Source: DSXH01 sp020724325
Lineage (GTDB): Bacteria > Bacteroidota > Ignavibacteria > Ignavibacteriales > Melioribacteraceae
Assembly: GCA_040756515.1 (NCBI GenBank)
Contig: JBFLYW010000002.1
Span: forward strand, 161,345 to 225,344
Reading direction: 5' to 3'
DNA: 64,000 bases
In this document: piece by piece, positions 1 through 9,446 of the stretch
Position numbering within the stretch: position 1 is the stretch's first letter
How the letters are laid out: every line of letters starts with the position of its first letter
The notes under the pieces: generated by a model
Databases searched by the model: none
Seen by the model: the letters and a program-made list of their open reading frames with translations, nothing else
What the model was told of the DNA's origin: nothing
Position numbers and translations under genes: made by a program

Positions 1-96
1 CTTCAACAGAAGAAAAATAATTATTATAACGCATGGATTCAGGAATTAAGAAAAGATGCAGATGTTGTTGATAACAGGTATTTGTTTTTCCGTTAA
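1..96 (+). CDS. 3' end of an unidentified gene (possibly SurA/PpiC-type)
   Basis: An open frame runs from the first base to a TAA at 94-96, giving 31 residues that end in DNRYLFFR. The codon use is typical of the window. A charged helix with W-I-Q-E-L-R-K followed by a short hydrophobic end resembles the C-terminus of SurA/PpiC-like periplasmic prolyl isomerases, but the fragment is too short to be sure. The rest of the gene lies outside the window. Confidence 0.45.
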   Translation, partial: LQQKKNNYYNAWIQELRKDADVVDNRYLFFR

Positions 97-195
97 GCTT
101 TAAGCCGGTCCTGATTGCGAATGCTTTCAGGACAGGTCTATTCCTTTTTACCCTTTGATTTATAATACGATTTTCTATATTTCCAGCCGTTAATT

Positions 196-903
196 ATGCG
201 ACTCCAATATTTTTCTATATTGTTTTTCCTTTTAGTCTTCTGCAAAGAAAATTTTTCGCAGTTCTATGGAAGCAGCTTCAATTTTTCAGTAAGCTATAAC
301 TATACAACCACTTCAAAATTATTTCTTCAACCAAATTCTGCAGATCCAATTCTAAGAACTGAGTTTGAAAGTCTAGATGGAATTTATAACATTTCATTCG
401 AATTAAGGTACCGTGTGATTGATCAAATGATAATAAGTATAGGAAGTGAGTACATTAAAAAAACTTACACTAATCGTAATTTTATTTTAGAAGGAGATAG
501 AATTAATATTAAAGAAGGGTATGAATTAATACCGGTAGAACTGAACATATATTACGAACTTCCGTTCTCTACAGAAAAGTTCAAATTCTTTATGGGAGGC
601 GGTGGAGGTTTATACTTTGGTAAACATCTGCGCGAATTCGGCGATATTGAATTTGTTGATAACGGAAGTAAAATTGGTTACGGAATTAATGTTGCTGTAG
701 GGATGGATTATCTTTTAAATGAATTAATTTCTATAAGAGGGCAGATGCGCTTTAGAGATCCGGAATTGACTCTCTTCAGCCGGTATTCCGCTCCTGCTGT
801 TAACTACGGCGAAAAAAGATACTTACTTTCTAACAGCGATTTTTCTTCCAAAGTAAATATTGACGGTGTAACATTTACTATAGGATTGGCAATAAATATT
901 TAA
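196..903 (+). CDS. secreted outer-membrane beta-barrel protein, function unknown
   Basis: A 235-residue protein. Residues 1-21 form a signal peptide (hydrophobic FSILFFLLVF core, cleavage likely after NFSQ). The rest alternates polar and hydrophobic residues with many aromatics and glycine turns (MGGGGGLYFG near 132-141), and the last segment (DGVTFTIGLAINI) looks like a closing beta strand. This fits an 8-10-strand OmpA/OmpW-like barrel. No enzymatic motif is visible. It stands alone between an unknown upstream gene and the aro genes, with a repeat-bearing gap on its 3' side. The barrel call is inferred from composition only. Confidence 0.6.
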   Translation: MRLQYFSILFFLLVFCKENFSQFYGSSFNFSVSYNYTTTSKLFLQPNSADPILRTEFESLDGIYNISFELRYRVIDQMIISIGSEYIKKTYTNRNFILEGDRINIKEGYELIPVELNIYYELPFSTEKFKFFMGGGGGLYFGKHLREFGDIEFVDNGSKIGYGINVAVGMDYLLNELISIRGQMRFRDPELTLFSRYSAPAVNYGEKRYLLSNSDFSSKVNIDGVTFTIGLAINI

Positions 904-1004
904 GAAATTACCCTACGAGATCCTTGAAGGAAATCGTATGTCATTTCTCATCCCGCCTTGCGGGATTCGAAATAACATTTCGAACCCGATTTATACTGAG
1001 AGTT

Positions 1005-1062
1005 GAACCTAAACCTTGAATGCAAAGAGTTGTCATTTGTTTTCTCATGACCTTCAGGTTGT
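1005..1062. repeat. REP-like inverted-repeat pair (degenerate)
   Basis: AAACCTTGAATGC at about 1011 and GACCTTCAGGTT at about 1050 are a diverged copy of the window-wide AACCTTGAAGGT / ACCTTCAAGGTT pair. The intervening spacer closely matches the one at 12351-12402. It lies in the gap between the barrel gene and aroK. Confidence 0.6.
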
Positions 1063-1136
1063 TCATCTTCACAATTCTTCACACGTAATTATTTTATTAA
1101 TTATATTTTAGATTGAAAAGTAGAGCACGGTTAACG

Positions 1137-1688
1137 ATGCCCGATAAAAGAATATACTTAACTGGATTTATGACGAGCGGAAAGAGTACATTAGGACCAA
1201 TTCTTGCAAACGTCCTCGGATTGGATTTTTATGACCTTGATAGGGAAATTGAAAAGGAAGAGAATCTTACAGTAATAGAAATTTTTGAAAAGAAAGGGGA
1301 AGAATATTTCCGCCATGTTGAAAGTAAAATTTTAAAAAACCTTTCTGCTAAGAATAACATTATTATTTCTTTAGGCGGAGGAACTATAATATGTAAAAAT
1401 AATTATGATTTGATGAAAGCGACGGGCAAAATAATCTATCTGAAAGTATCTCCCGGGAATTTGTATAGAAGACTAAAAAATAAAATTGACCGCCCGTTAT
1501 TCAGAGACCTGGTTCTGGCTGAAAACCCTCAAGAAGATTTTATTAACAGGATTAAAGAGCTGCTCGAAAAACGAAGCGTCTTTTATGAAAAGGCAGACCT
1601 CTCAATTAATACCGATATTAATCCAATAGGAATTACAGTTGATAAAATTGCAAAAAAAATTATAGGACTATTCAATGAAAAAATTTGA
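1137..1688 (+). CDS. aroK: shikimate kinase
   Basis: Phosphorylates shikimate to shikimate 3-phosphate with ATP in the chorismate pathway (cytoplasm). The 183-residue length is typical of the family. Visible motifs: Walker A GFMTSGKST (10-18), the D33-L-D35 metal/substrate site, R59 in YFRHVES, the GGG substrate motif (80-82) and the lid R119-P-L. I chose ATG 1137; a TTG at 1113 would add eight residues (KSRARLT-like) not expected in the family. The 3' end overlaps aroB by 14 bases, so the two are translationally coupled. Confidence 0.93.
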   Translation: MPDKRIYLTGFMTSGKSTLGPILANVLGLDFYDLDREIEKEENLTVIEIFEKKGEEYFRHVESKILKNLSAKNNIIISLGGGTIICKNNYDLMKATGKIIYLKVSPGNLYRRLKNKIDRPLFRDLVLAENPQEDFINRIKELLEKRSVFYEKADLSINTDINPIGITVDKIAKKIIGLFNEKI

Positions 1689-2775
1689 AATAAAAACTTC
1701 AAGCAAACTTTATCCGGTATACTATGAAAGCGGATTATTTCAAAAATTAAATTTGCTTATTGCTAAACACGATCTTAAACAGAATACGTTCATAATTATT
1801 GATCAAAATGTTTATAAATATCACAATGAAAAAATTGATTCTTTTATCTCCAGGCTTAACGTAAAAGTCTGCCTTTATAGTATTAACCCCAGCGAAATAA
1901 ATAAATCTCACACTCAATTGAATGATATTTACTCAGCGCTAATAGAAAACGGATTTGGCAGAGATACACTAATTGTAGCGATAGGCGGCGGAATTACGGG
2001 AGATATTGCGGGATTTGCAGCCTCAACTTTTAGCCGGGGAGTTAATATTATTCATGTTCCCACAACTTTACTTGCTATGGTAGATAGCTCAATTGGCGGC
2101 AAAACTGGAATTAATTTTGAATCCACAAAAAATATTATCGGAACGTTTTACCAGCCGGATTTTGTTCTTATTGATACTGACTTTCTAAAAACATTACCCG
2201 AAGAAGAATTTATCTGCGGTTTGGGCGAAGTAATTAAATACTCGCTGCTGATTGGAAATGGATTTCTTAAAGAAATTAAAAAAAGCTTATCAAAATCCCT
2301 TAAGCTGGATAAAAAGCTTCTTCTCGATTCCATTGATACATGTATTAAATTTAAGTCCGGTATTGTTGAAAAGGATGAAAAAGAATTAAACGGCTTACGA
2401 AAAGTACTAAACCTCGGGCATACTTTTGCCCATGCTATTGAAGTTGAACGCGGACATACAATTAAACACGGGCAGTCGGTAATTATTGGCTTAACCTGTT
2501 CTCTCTATTTGTCAAAAAAACTTGGTATACTTAATGAAAAACTGTTCAAGGAATATTTATCATTATTTCTGTTAGCAAAGGAAAAGATAAGACTTCCATT
2601 CTTTTATCCAGTTAAGATATATGAGATTATGAAGCGCGACAAAAAAGCTGCTAATAATAAATTGAAATTTGTTCTGCTAAAAGAAGCGGGGAATATTTTA
2701 ATTGACGTTGAAGCATCAAAACATTTGGTGCTCGATTCTATTAATGAAGGACTAAATCATTTTATTGTAGATTAA
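1675..2775 (+). CDS. aroB: 3-dehydroquinate synthase
   Basis: Converts DAHP to 3-dehydroquinate with NAD+ and a divalent metal, the second step of the shikimate pathway. It has 366 residues, normal for AroB. The NAD-binding GGGITGDIAGF motif is at 104-114 and the signature PTTLLAMVDSSIGGKTGIN begins at 129. Metal ligands are E185 (GLGEVIK), the His of NLGHTFAH (about 250) and the His of IKHGQS (about 265). It starts inside the aroK coding end, and the next gene begins four bases after its stop, so aroK-aroB-glycosyl hydrolase form one transcript. Confidence 0.95.
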   Translation: MKKFEIKTSSKLYPVYYESGLFQKLNLLIAKHDLKQNTFIIIDQNVYKYHNEKIDSFISRLNVKVCLYSINPSEINKSHTQLNDIYSALIENGFGRDTLIVAIGGGITGDIAGFAASTFSRGVNIIHVPTTLLAMVDSSIGGKTGINFESTKNIIGTFYQPDFVLIDTDFLKTLPEEEFICGLGEVIKYSLLIGNGFLKEIKKSLSKSLKLDKKLLLDSIDTCIKFKSGIVEKDEKELNGLRKVLNLGHTFAHAIEVERGHTIKHGQSVIIGLTCSLYLSKKLGILNEKLFKEYLSLFLLAKEKIRLPFFYPVKIYEIMKRDKKAANNKLKFVLLKEAGNILIDVEASKHLVLDSINEGLNHFIVD

Positions 2776-2779
2776 GATT

Positions 2780-4540
2780 ATGAAAATTGTCTTGTTCACT
2801 TCACCAAAAGTTTTTATTAATTTCCTACAAACGAACGTAATAATGATTATTAGTTTAGTCTTAGCCATGGTTTTTCACAGCTTAACCATTCACGCACAAA
2901 TCGATCGTGAAACAAGAGCAGTTTGGGTTGCAACAAATTACCGGCTGGATTGGCCGCCTCTAACTTACGATCAGAAAAAACAGAAACAAGCTCTTGTAAA
3001 AATTTTCGATAACATAAAAGAGAAAAATCTAAACACGGTTTATTTTCAGGTTAGAAGTAATGGAACGGTAATGTTTAACTCTTCGTTCGAAGCGCTCTCT
3101 CCATACATTACCGGAAAAGTTGGCGGTAGTGCAACGTATGAACCGCTAAAATTTGCAATTGAAGAAGCTCGTAAACACGGTTTGGAAATTCATGCGTGGG
3201 TTAATACGGTCCGCTGCTTCACAGGAAACGAAACAACTACATTAAATAATCCAGGGCATATTATTCATAGAAAACCGGAATGGGTTGTAGAAGATTTTCG
3301 CGACGGTGTTAAATCTTATTGGCTTGACCCAGGCTTACCTGAAGTTAGAGAATATATTGCAAGTATAATTGAAGAAATGGTTGAAGACTATGATTTGGAT
3401 GGAGTTCACCTGGATTTTATAAGATATCCCGGAAAAAATTTTGATGATTCGTTCTCTTATAATGTTTACGGGAATGGAATTCCTTTGGATGAATGGAGGA
3501 GAAGTAATATCACATCTCTTGTAGAATTAATAAACAAAAAAGTGAAAACTAAAAAACCGTTTGTAAAAGTTGGAGCTGCACCAATTGGAGTATTTAAAAA
3601 TCAGAGTGAAATGTATGGATGGGAAGGATATTCGGAAATCTATCAAGATTCGCGCGAGTGGCTGCGGCGTGGACTGCTCGATTATGCAGCTCCGCAAATT
3701 TACTGGTCGCTTTCGGAAAATACACGGTTTGATCTTATTGCAAAAGAATGGGTGGAAAATTCCTATGGAAGACAAATTATTCTTGGAATAGGTGCTTATA
3801 AAGAAAATGTAAAACCGGATATTGAAGAAATGATTAAATACTCACGAGTAATAAACGCAGATGGAGTGGCATTCTTTAGGTATTCAAGTATTGCGGATTA
3901 TAATTTCGAAAACTTCCCGAATAAAGTTTTACCTTCATTAATGAGCTGGCTGGGAGGTACTTACCCCGCCCCTCCTTCAAATCTGCAAGTAATTGTTTCA
4001 GATTCAGGTAAAGGTCATTATAGTTTTAAGTGGAAGATTGCAGAAAAACAATCGAAAGATAGTATTGCTTATTATGGAATCTACAGCTTGCCTCATCCTG
4101 CTGCAGAACTTCTTCCGGATTATATGATAGATGTAATTCCTGCACAGCAAACCTCTTACTCACTTTCAATTGATAGACCTGATAGAATAAATTATTACTT
4201 TACAATTAATTCTATAAGTAAGTTGTGGAATGAAAGTATAGAATCCTCCAATGTGGTTCATGTTCAATCGGATCAACTAAGGTCAATTCTTGTTTCACCC
4301 TGGAAAACAAATCCGGTTTTGGTTAAGAATGAAGAGAATAATTTTACTCTCCTAATCCACTCTGCAGTCAACCAGGGCATTAAATTGATAGGTGTAGAAA
4401 ATGTTAATTCTGAAATAATTTTGGAAATGGAAGTGAAACCCGGAAAGAATTTATTTAGCATCATTAAAGATATTACAAAGTATAATGCGCTTAGACTATT
4501 GTATGTTTTGGATGGAAGGGAAGTAGAAGTTAAGTTCTAA
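2780..4540 (+). CDS. family-10-like glycosyl hydrolase (GHL10/DUF187), secreted
   Basis: A 586-residue protein. Residues 1-40 hold an unusually long signal region ending in HAQ; an internal Met at 21 (MIISLVLAMVF) would give a more ordinary signal peptide, so the start is uncertain. The catalytic-like TIM-barrel domain (about 45-390) opens with RAVWVATNYRLDWP, and contains FQVRSNG, IHAWVNTVR, LDPGLPEVREY and DGVHLDFIRYPG, the hallmarks of the GHL10 family. The remainder (about 400-580) looks like a fibronectin-type beta domain. Family members are thought to act on cell-wall or exopolysaccharide glycans; the substrate here is unknown. Confidence 0.85.
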   Translation: MKIVLFTSPKVFINFLQTNVIMIISLVLAMVFHSLTIHAQIDRETRAVWVATNYRLDWPPLTYDQKKQKQALVKIFDNIKEKNLNTVYFQVRSNGTVMFNSSFEALSPYITGKVGGSATYEPLKFAIEEARKHGLEIHAWVNTVRCFTGNETTTLNNPGHIIHRKPEWVVEDFRDGVKSYWLDPGLPEVREYIASIIEEMVEDYDLDGVHLDFIRYPGKNFDDSFSYNVYGNGIPLDEWRRSNITSLVELINKKVKTKKPFVKVGAAPIGVFKNQSEMYGWEGYSEIYQDSREWLRRGLLDYAAPQIYWSLSENTRFDLIAKEWVENSYGRQIILGIGAYKENVKPDIEEMIKYSRVINADGVAFFRYSSIADYNFENFPNKVLPSLMSWLGGTYPAPPSNLQVIVSDSGKGHYSFKWKIAEKQSKDSIAYYGIYSLPHPAAELLPDYMIDVIPAQQTSYSLSIDRPDRINYYFTINSISKLWNESIESSNVVHVQSDQLRSILVSPWKTNPVLVKNEENNFTLLIHSAVNQGIKLIGVENVNSEIILEMEVKPGKNLFSIIKDITKYNALRLLYVLDGREVEVKF

Positions 4541-4565
4541 ATTTTATCGATGTAAAAATTTGTTA

Positions 4566-4597
4566 AATCCAAATTTTTCTAATGAAAAATTTGGGTT
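4566..4597. terminator. AT-rich hairpin after the glycosyl hydrolase
   Basis: A 14-bp stem (arms 4566-4579 and 4584-4597, one G-T pair) closes on a TAAT loop, 26 bases after the stop at 4540. There is no clear T-run, so termination is plausible but unproven. Confidence 0.4.
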
Positions 4598-4699
4598 AAA
4601 TTGGCTATGAAACTTTTGCAAAGTACTGAAGTTGAATACTTTGATATAAATGATATGATTAAAAAAAATATTTTCGCAGAACAAATTTAAAATGGTTAT

Positions 4700-5266
4700 A
4701 TGCCTAAACAAAAAGCAAAAGGGAAAAAACCCGTTAAAAAAAATCTGTTTGTTCAGATTACAGTTGTAGTAATTCTTGCTGGATTTGTAATCTATTTTGT
4801 ACTCTCAAACTTCATACTAAAAAAGCCAGCAGCATCAGATAGTGATTTAGAGCGTGCTATGAAAAACAAAATAACTTACGCTTTCCATAAGGAAGGGGAA
4901 TTAGTGTTTACTACTAACAATGGCAATACCATTTCCAAAATTGATATTGAAATTGCAGATGATGATCAGCAGAGAGAATTAGGATTGATGATGCGCCGAA
5001 GCTTGAAGGAAGATAACGGAATGCTGTTCATCTTTCCACTCGAAACTTTACAGGCATTCTGGATGAAAAACACAATTATTCCGCTCGATATAATTTATGT
5101 AAATGCACAGAACGAAATAGTAAAGATTTACAAAAACACCGTACCCTATTCAGAAAAATCTTTGCCGTCTGGAAAGCCGTCTCTTTACGTTGTAGAAGTT
5201 AACAGCGGATATACCGATAAGCACGGAATTAAAGAGGGCGATAAAATAATCTGGAAGAGAGATTAA
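4700..5266 (+). CDS. DUF192 domain protein, membrane-anchored
   Basis: A 188-residue protein. A Lys-rich N-terminus (1-15) leads into one membrane segment (about 16-38). The DUF192 domain fills residues 60-187, shown by ELGLMMRRSL, GMLFIF, FWMKNTIIPLDIIYV and a terminal VVEVNSGYTDKHGIKEGD. The family is widespread, of unknown biochemical role, and usually anchored or exported with the domain outside the membrane. It is convergent with the aconitase region, with 23 bases between its stop and the next minus-strand frame. Confidence 0.88.
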   Translation: MPKQKAKGKKPVKKNLFVQITVVVILAGFVIYFVLSNFILKKPAASDSDLERAMKNKITYAFHKEGELVFTTNNGNTISKIDIEIADDDQQRELGLMMRRSLKEDNGMLFIFPLETLQAFWMKNTIIPLDIIYVNAQNEIVKIYKNTVPYSEKSLPSGKPSLYVVEVNSGYTDKHGIKEGDKIIWKRD

Positions 5267-5289
5267 ATTCCGATCAAGTAACATCTCCC

Positions 5290-5478
5290 TTATTTTTTCT
5301 TAATCAGCTTCTTAAAAGTTTTTTTCGCCGGTTTTCGAATCGCTTTCCTAGCTACCTTTTTAGCCGCAGCTTTCTTCTTGGTTTTTAAACTTTTCTTAAC
5401 ATCCTTTTTCTTAATAATCTTTCCTTCCTTCCTTCCTTCCTTCCTTCTTTCCATCCTTCCTTCTTTCCTTCTTTCCAT
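5290..5478 (-). CDS. lysine-rich basic ORF, histone-H1-like composition
   Basis: Sixty-two residues. The first 20 are encoded by the GGAA microsatellite (MERRKEGRMERRKEG). Residues 21-62 are almost entirely K/A/R (KKKAAAKKVARKAIRKPAKK), like the C-terminal tails of H1-like DNA-binding proteins. The frame overlaps the 3' end of the aconitase gene and is offset from it by one base. It may be an independent small nucleoid protein whose start is blurred by the microsatellite, or a tail read only when the repeat length changes. Composition is the only evidence. Confidence 0.4.
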   Translation of the reverse strand: MERRKEGRMERRKEGRKEGKIIKKKDVKKSLKTKKKAAAKKVARKAIRKPAKKTFKKLIKKK

Positions 5479-7744
5479 CCTTCCTTTTCATACCGGCGGC
5501 AATAAGATTTAATGCACATCCAGACTTAAACCATTCAATCTGACCTGAGTTGAAAGAATGATTAAGCCATATTTCATCAGTTGAGCCATCACTATGTTTA
5601 ACAACAAGCATAAGTTGTTTGCCCGGTGCAAATTCTTTTAATCCAATCAAATCAAATTTGTCGTCTTCCTTAATCTTATCGTAATCATTAGGATCAGCAA
5701 ATGTTAATGGAAGCATTCCCTGTTTCTTTAGGTTAGTTTCGTGAATTCGAGCAAATGATTTAGTGATAATTGCTTTACCGCCTAAGAACCTTGGTTCCAT
5801 TGCTGCATGTTCGCGGGATGAGCCTTCGCCGTAATTTTCATCGCCAACCACAATCCAGCCAATACCTTTTTCTTTGTAATCTCTTGCAACCTCGTGCACA
5901 GGCTGATAAAGTTTTGTTAATAGATTTTTTGAAACACCGGCATTCCCGTTAAACGCATTAATTGCACCGAGGAACATGTTCCTGGAAATGTTATCGAGGT
6001 GACCGCGGTATTTTAGCCAGACGCCGGCTGGTGAGATATGATCTGTTGTACATTTTCCCTTTACCTTAAGTAGTAATACTAACGAAAGGTAATCTTTCCC
6101 ATTCCAGGGATTAAATGGCTCCAGAAATTGTAGTCTTTCGCTATTTGGGTCTATCTTAACTTCTGTTTTAAATCCGTCTGGAGTTGGAGCGAGGAAACCT
6201 TTAGTATCTTTTTCGAAACCCTTTATAGGTAACTCATCTCCGTAAGGCGGATTTAATTTAACGTATTCGCCGTCTTCGTTTAAGATGTAATCGGTTTCAG
6301 GATTGAATGACAATGACCCGGCAATAGCCAGCGCAGTAACAATTTCTGGACTTGCAACGAATGATAACGTTTCAGGATTGTTATCATTACGCTTAGCAAA
6401 ATTTCTATTGAAGGAGTTTACAATTGTATTTCTTTCGCCGGTTTTAATATCCATTCGTTTCCACATACCTATGCAAGGACCGCAAGCGTTTGCTAAGACC
6501 TTTCCGCCAAATTCTGTAAGAGTCTGTAGTTGACCGTCTCTTAGAATTGTAGCACGAACCTGCTCGGATCCTGGTGTAATTGTAAACTCTGTTTTTGCTT
6601 TCAATCCTTTAGTCAATGCTTGATTTGCAATACTTGCTGAGCGGTCGATATCTTCGTAGCTTGAATTAGTACAACTTCCAATAAGTGCAACGCTAATTTT
6701 ATCCGGATAATTATTCTGTAAAACAATTTCTTTCATTTTTGATATGGGATGAGCTAAGTCCGGAGTAAATGGACCATTTATGTGAGGCTCTAACTCATCA
6801 AGATTTATTTCGATTAATTGATCGAAGAAGAGTTCAGGATTTTCATAAACCTCATCATCGGCTTTCAATACGCCGGCTAATTTTTCTGCAAGCTCAGCCA
6901 CATCAGTACGGTCGGTTTTTCTTAGATAGCGTGACATACTTTCGTCGAAAGCAAAGATAGAAGTTGTAGCACCGATCTCAGCACCCATGTTACAGATTGT
7001 ACCTTTGCCGGTACATGAAATTGATTTAGCCCCATCGCCAAAATATTCTACAATTGCACCTGTTCCGCCTTTAACAGTTAATAATCCGGCGACTTTAAGA
7101 ATAACATCTTTGGGTGAAGTCCAGCCGGAGAGTCGTCCGGTTAATCTAACACCAATAAGCATAGGCCATTTTAATTCCCACGGCATACCAGCCATAACGT
7201 CAACAACATCGGCGCCGCCAACTCCAATAGCAATCATACCTAAACCGCCGGCATTAGGAGTGTGAGAATCTGAGCCAATCATCATTCCGCCCGGGAAAGC
7301 ATAATTTTCTAAAATAACCTGGTGAATAATACCTGCACCAGGACGCCAGAATCCAACACCGTATTTTTTACAGATGCTTTCAAGAAATTCATAAACCTCT
7401 TTGTTCTCTTCAATTGCTCTTTTCAAATCTTCTTCCGAACCGCTCTGGGCAACAATTAGATGATCTGCATGTGCTGTTGCAGGTACAACAGAGGTTTTTC
7501 TTCCGGCGTGCATAAATTGCAGCAAAGCCATTTGTGCTGTTGCATCCTGCATAGCTACGCGGTCTAACTTAAAATCAGCAAAGTCCTTTCCTCTTGTTAA
7601 TGGCGCTTTTGGTGTTTCCCAGAGATGAGCGTATAAAACTTTCTCTGCGTAAGTTAAAGGCCGTCCAGTAACTTTACGCGCAATTTCTACTTTCTTTTTA
7701 ATTTGAGAGTAAACCCCTTTTATCATGTCAAAATTTGCAGTCAT
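5411..7744 (-). CDS. acnA: aconitate hydratase
   Basis: Interconverts citrate and isocitrate in the TCA cycle with a [4Fe-4S] cluster. The 777-residue protein is of the mitochondrial-like type usual in Bacteroidota (around 750-760). Cluster Cys lie in IGSCTNSS and in the ACGPCIGMW motif. SDSHTPNAGGLG and the swivelling-domain motif NYGEGSSREHAA are intact. After LNLIAAGMK the frame continues for about 24 residues of K/R/E/G repeats (KKEGRKEGRKDY) encoded by a (GGAA)n microsatellite, which looks like an acquired extension. It is transcribed alone on the minus strand. Confidence 0.93.
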   Translation of the reverse strand: MTANFDMIKGVYSQIKKKVEIARKVTGRPLTYAEKVLYAHLWETPKAPLTRGKDFADFKLDRVAMQDATAQMALLQFMHAGRKTSVVPATAHADHLIVAQSGSEEDLKRAIEENKEVYEFLESICKKYGVGFWRPGAGIIHQVILENYAFPGGMMIGSDSHTPNAGGLGMIAIGVGGADVVDVMAGMPWELKWPMLIGVRLTGRLSGWTSPKDVILKVAGLLTVKGGTGAIVEYFGDGAKSISCTGKGTICNMGAEIGATTSIFAFDESMSRYLRKTDRTDVAELAEKLAGVLKADDEVYENPELFFDQLIEINLDELEPHINGPFTPDLAHPISKMKEIVLQNNYPDKISVALIGSCTNSSYEDIDRSASIANQALTKGLKAKTEFTITPGSEQVRATILRDGQLQTLTEFGGKVLANACGPCIGMWKRMDIKTGERNTIVNSFNRNFAKRNDNNPETLSFVASPEIVTALAIAGSLSFNPETDYILNEDGEYVKLNPPYGDELPIKGFEKDTKGFLAPTPDGFKTEVKIDPNSERLQFLEPFNPWNGKDYLSLVLLLKVKGKCTTDHISPAGVWLKYRGHLDNISRNMFLGAINAFNGNAGVSKNLLTKLYQPVHEVARDYKEKGIGWIVVGDENYGEGSSREHAAMEPRFLGGKAIITKSFARIHETNLKKQGMLPLTFADPNDYDKIKEDDKFDLIGLKEFAPGKQLMLVVKHSDGSTDEIWLNHSFNSGQIEWFKSGCALNLIAAGMKRKDGKKERRKDGKKEGRKEGRKDY
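5421..5485. repeat. tetranucleotide microsatellite (CCTT)n
   Basis: About 65 bases built of CCTT/CTTT/CATC units, with one uninterrupted stretch of CCTT repeats at 5422-5446. On the minus strand it encodes the last residues of aconitase and offers many GGAAGG sequences that resemble Shine-Dalgarno sites for the overlapping lysine-rich frame. Confidence 0.85.
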
Positions 7745-8391
7745 TGTGTTTCACCTATGTTTATTATAAATCGATACTAAAATAAAAAAATTAATGAGAT
7801 TTTTTATGTAAGAATTGAAAGAGAAATAATTAATTAGAGTATCGGTTGAATTGTAAAAAAATCTGCAGAGTTCTACCAAATATCTGTATAGCTCCTGTTG
7901 GCAAATTGCCCGGCAATGTCCGCAAGTAAGACAGCCACGAAAGGGTTTTGAACTTCCGCCTATTTTTTGAATTCGATTGTAATACTAAAATCTTTACAGA
8001 CTGTAACGCAAAGACCGTCTCAATTTTTATAAGTCATCGGTTTAACACAGTTAACCGTTAATTTTAATTTCAGCAGATTATTCGGGAGAATCAAACCTAA
8101 ACCTTGAAGGTTAAGGAATGCCTTTCATTTCCTGATGACCTTCAAGGTTATCAAGGTTAACAGTTCGATCTGTGTGCTATCAGGAGAGTAAAGGCACACA
8201 GATTTAAATGATGAAATTGATTGTAAGCTATGAAAGATATCGCCTGTCATTTCTCAGTCCCCCGACAAGTCGGGATCCTCAGAATGACAATGTAATGTGT
8301 ATTGTCATTCTGAGCCGAACGAAGTGAGGCGAAGAATCTATTCTTAGTTCCTTAGTCGCTTCGCCCCTTCGATATGACATTACTGAATTTT
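7745..8391. repeat. intergenic region with composite dispersed repeats
   Basis: No gene with a usable start was found in these 647 bases. A REP-like pair lies at 8099-8160, followed by part of the GATCTGTGTGCTATCAGG family (8165-8215) and a CATTCTGAGCCGAACGAAG-type element at about 8255-8345, which includes the CCCGACAAGTCGGG hairpin. The same three elements recur in other gaps of the window. The AT-rich 7745-7850 stretch is the likely promoter area of the aconitase gene. Confidence 0.65.
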
Positions 8392-8982
8392 TCAGAAATC
8401 TACTGTATATAATTCTTTCTCAACCAGTTCGCATATAATATGTGCAATTGTAATATGACCTTCCTGAATTCTCTGTACATTTTCTGAAGGTATAACAATT
8501 GGAAGATCAACTTTGTCTTTGAGTTTGCCGCCATTGGCTCCCAGAAATCCTATTACAACCATCTTTTTCTCACGTGCTTTATCAGCGGCTTTAATAATAT
8601 TTCCTGAATTACCGCTTGTAGATATTGCAATTAAAACATCTCCTTCATTACCAAGACCTTCTATGCTTCTTGCAAAAACATTTTCGAAACCAATATCATT
8701 TCCACCAGCTGTCAAATTTGATGAATCGGTAGTAAGAGCAATTGCCGGAAGAGCGGGACGTTTAACATCATGACTTAAGCGTATCATCAATTCTGCAGCA
8801 ATGTGCTGGGAATCAGCCGCACTTCCTCCGTTTCCGCAAAGCAATACTTTTTTACCATTTTTATAAGCTTCTTTAACAATGTCAGCAGCTTTTAATACAT
8901 CTGCCTTACATTTCTTTTCTATTTCTAATTTAACCGCAGAACTTTCTTTCAATGATTCGGAAAAAAATTTTTCTCTCTCCAA
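8392..8982 (-). CDS. gmhA: sedoheptulose-7-phosphate isomerase (SIS domain)
   Basis: Makes D-glycero-D-manno-heptose 7-phosphate for lipopolysaccharide core synthesis. It has 196 residues, the normal length for GmhA. A single SIS domain shows VLLCGNGGSAADSQHIAAEL (about 46-65), ALTTDSSNLTA, ISTSGNSGNI (phosphosugar-binding Ser cluster) and QEGHITIAHIICELVE. The heptosyltransferase-like GT9 at 43679-44710 would be a consumer of the pathway. The gene stands alone with repeat-bearing gaps on both sides. DiaA-type SIS proteins are similar but the heptose isomerase assignment fits better. Confidence 0.88.
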   Translation of the reverse strand: MEREKFFSESLKESSAVKLEIEKKCKADVLKAADIVKEAYKNGKKVLLCGNGGSAADSQHIAAELMIRLSHDVKRPALPAIALTTDSSNLTAGGNDIGFENVFARSIEGLGNEGDVLIAISTSGNSGNIIKAADKAREKKMVVIGFLGANGGKLKDKVDLPIVIPSENVQRIQEGHITIAHIICELVEKELYTVDF

Positions 8983-9446
8983 AACTTCACCTTTTTTGAT
9001 TAGATTTGAGCTGCGTCAAAAATAATAAAGTTTGTTATCAAACTCTCGTAAGAAATGAAACCGGGTCGGTCTAAAAAAGTAAAGTTTGAGTTCCCATTAT
9101 TCTGCGATTACTCATGTAAATATGCTTCGTTTAGTCAACCCTCATCAATTGGTGCTTGCAGAAAAGAATTAGCAGTTTGGTGTAAGTACTTTAAGCGGTT
9201 CAATAATAAGAATAATAGTTGCTTTAATAGAGCATGAGCAAGATCAATAGCATTATCATGAACAAGAGCAAGAGCATGAGCGTTATCTGGAATCCAGTAC
9301 CCAGTTTCTAGTATCCAGTATCAAGAATTCAGCATCCAGCATCTAACATCAAATCTTATTTTGAATTCAATAGTCCGAAAACCGTTGTTCAAGAGGTTAA
9401 CATTTCCTAAGTTGCGTAATAATTTCCTAACAAATCTGAATACAAG
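8983..9446. repeat. intergenic region with low-complexity AGCAAGAGCATG-type repeat
   Basis: No convincing gene is present. From about 9233 to 9290 the sequence repeats ATGAGCAAGATC / ATGAACAAGAGCAAG units, then 9293-9345 repeats short CCAGTATC / CAGCATC units. The first motif reappears at 43561-43620 inside a signal-peptide coding region. Confidence 0.55.

Noticed and set aside
4607..4690. 27-codon ORF before the DUF192 gene
   Set aside because: Too short, no clear ribosome site, and no support beyond being open.
7751..7990. Cys-rich minus-strand frame (GCLTCGHCRAIC)
   Set aside because: No start codon, no ribosome site, and a low-complexity F/N/I-rich remainder; probably chance or very decayed.
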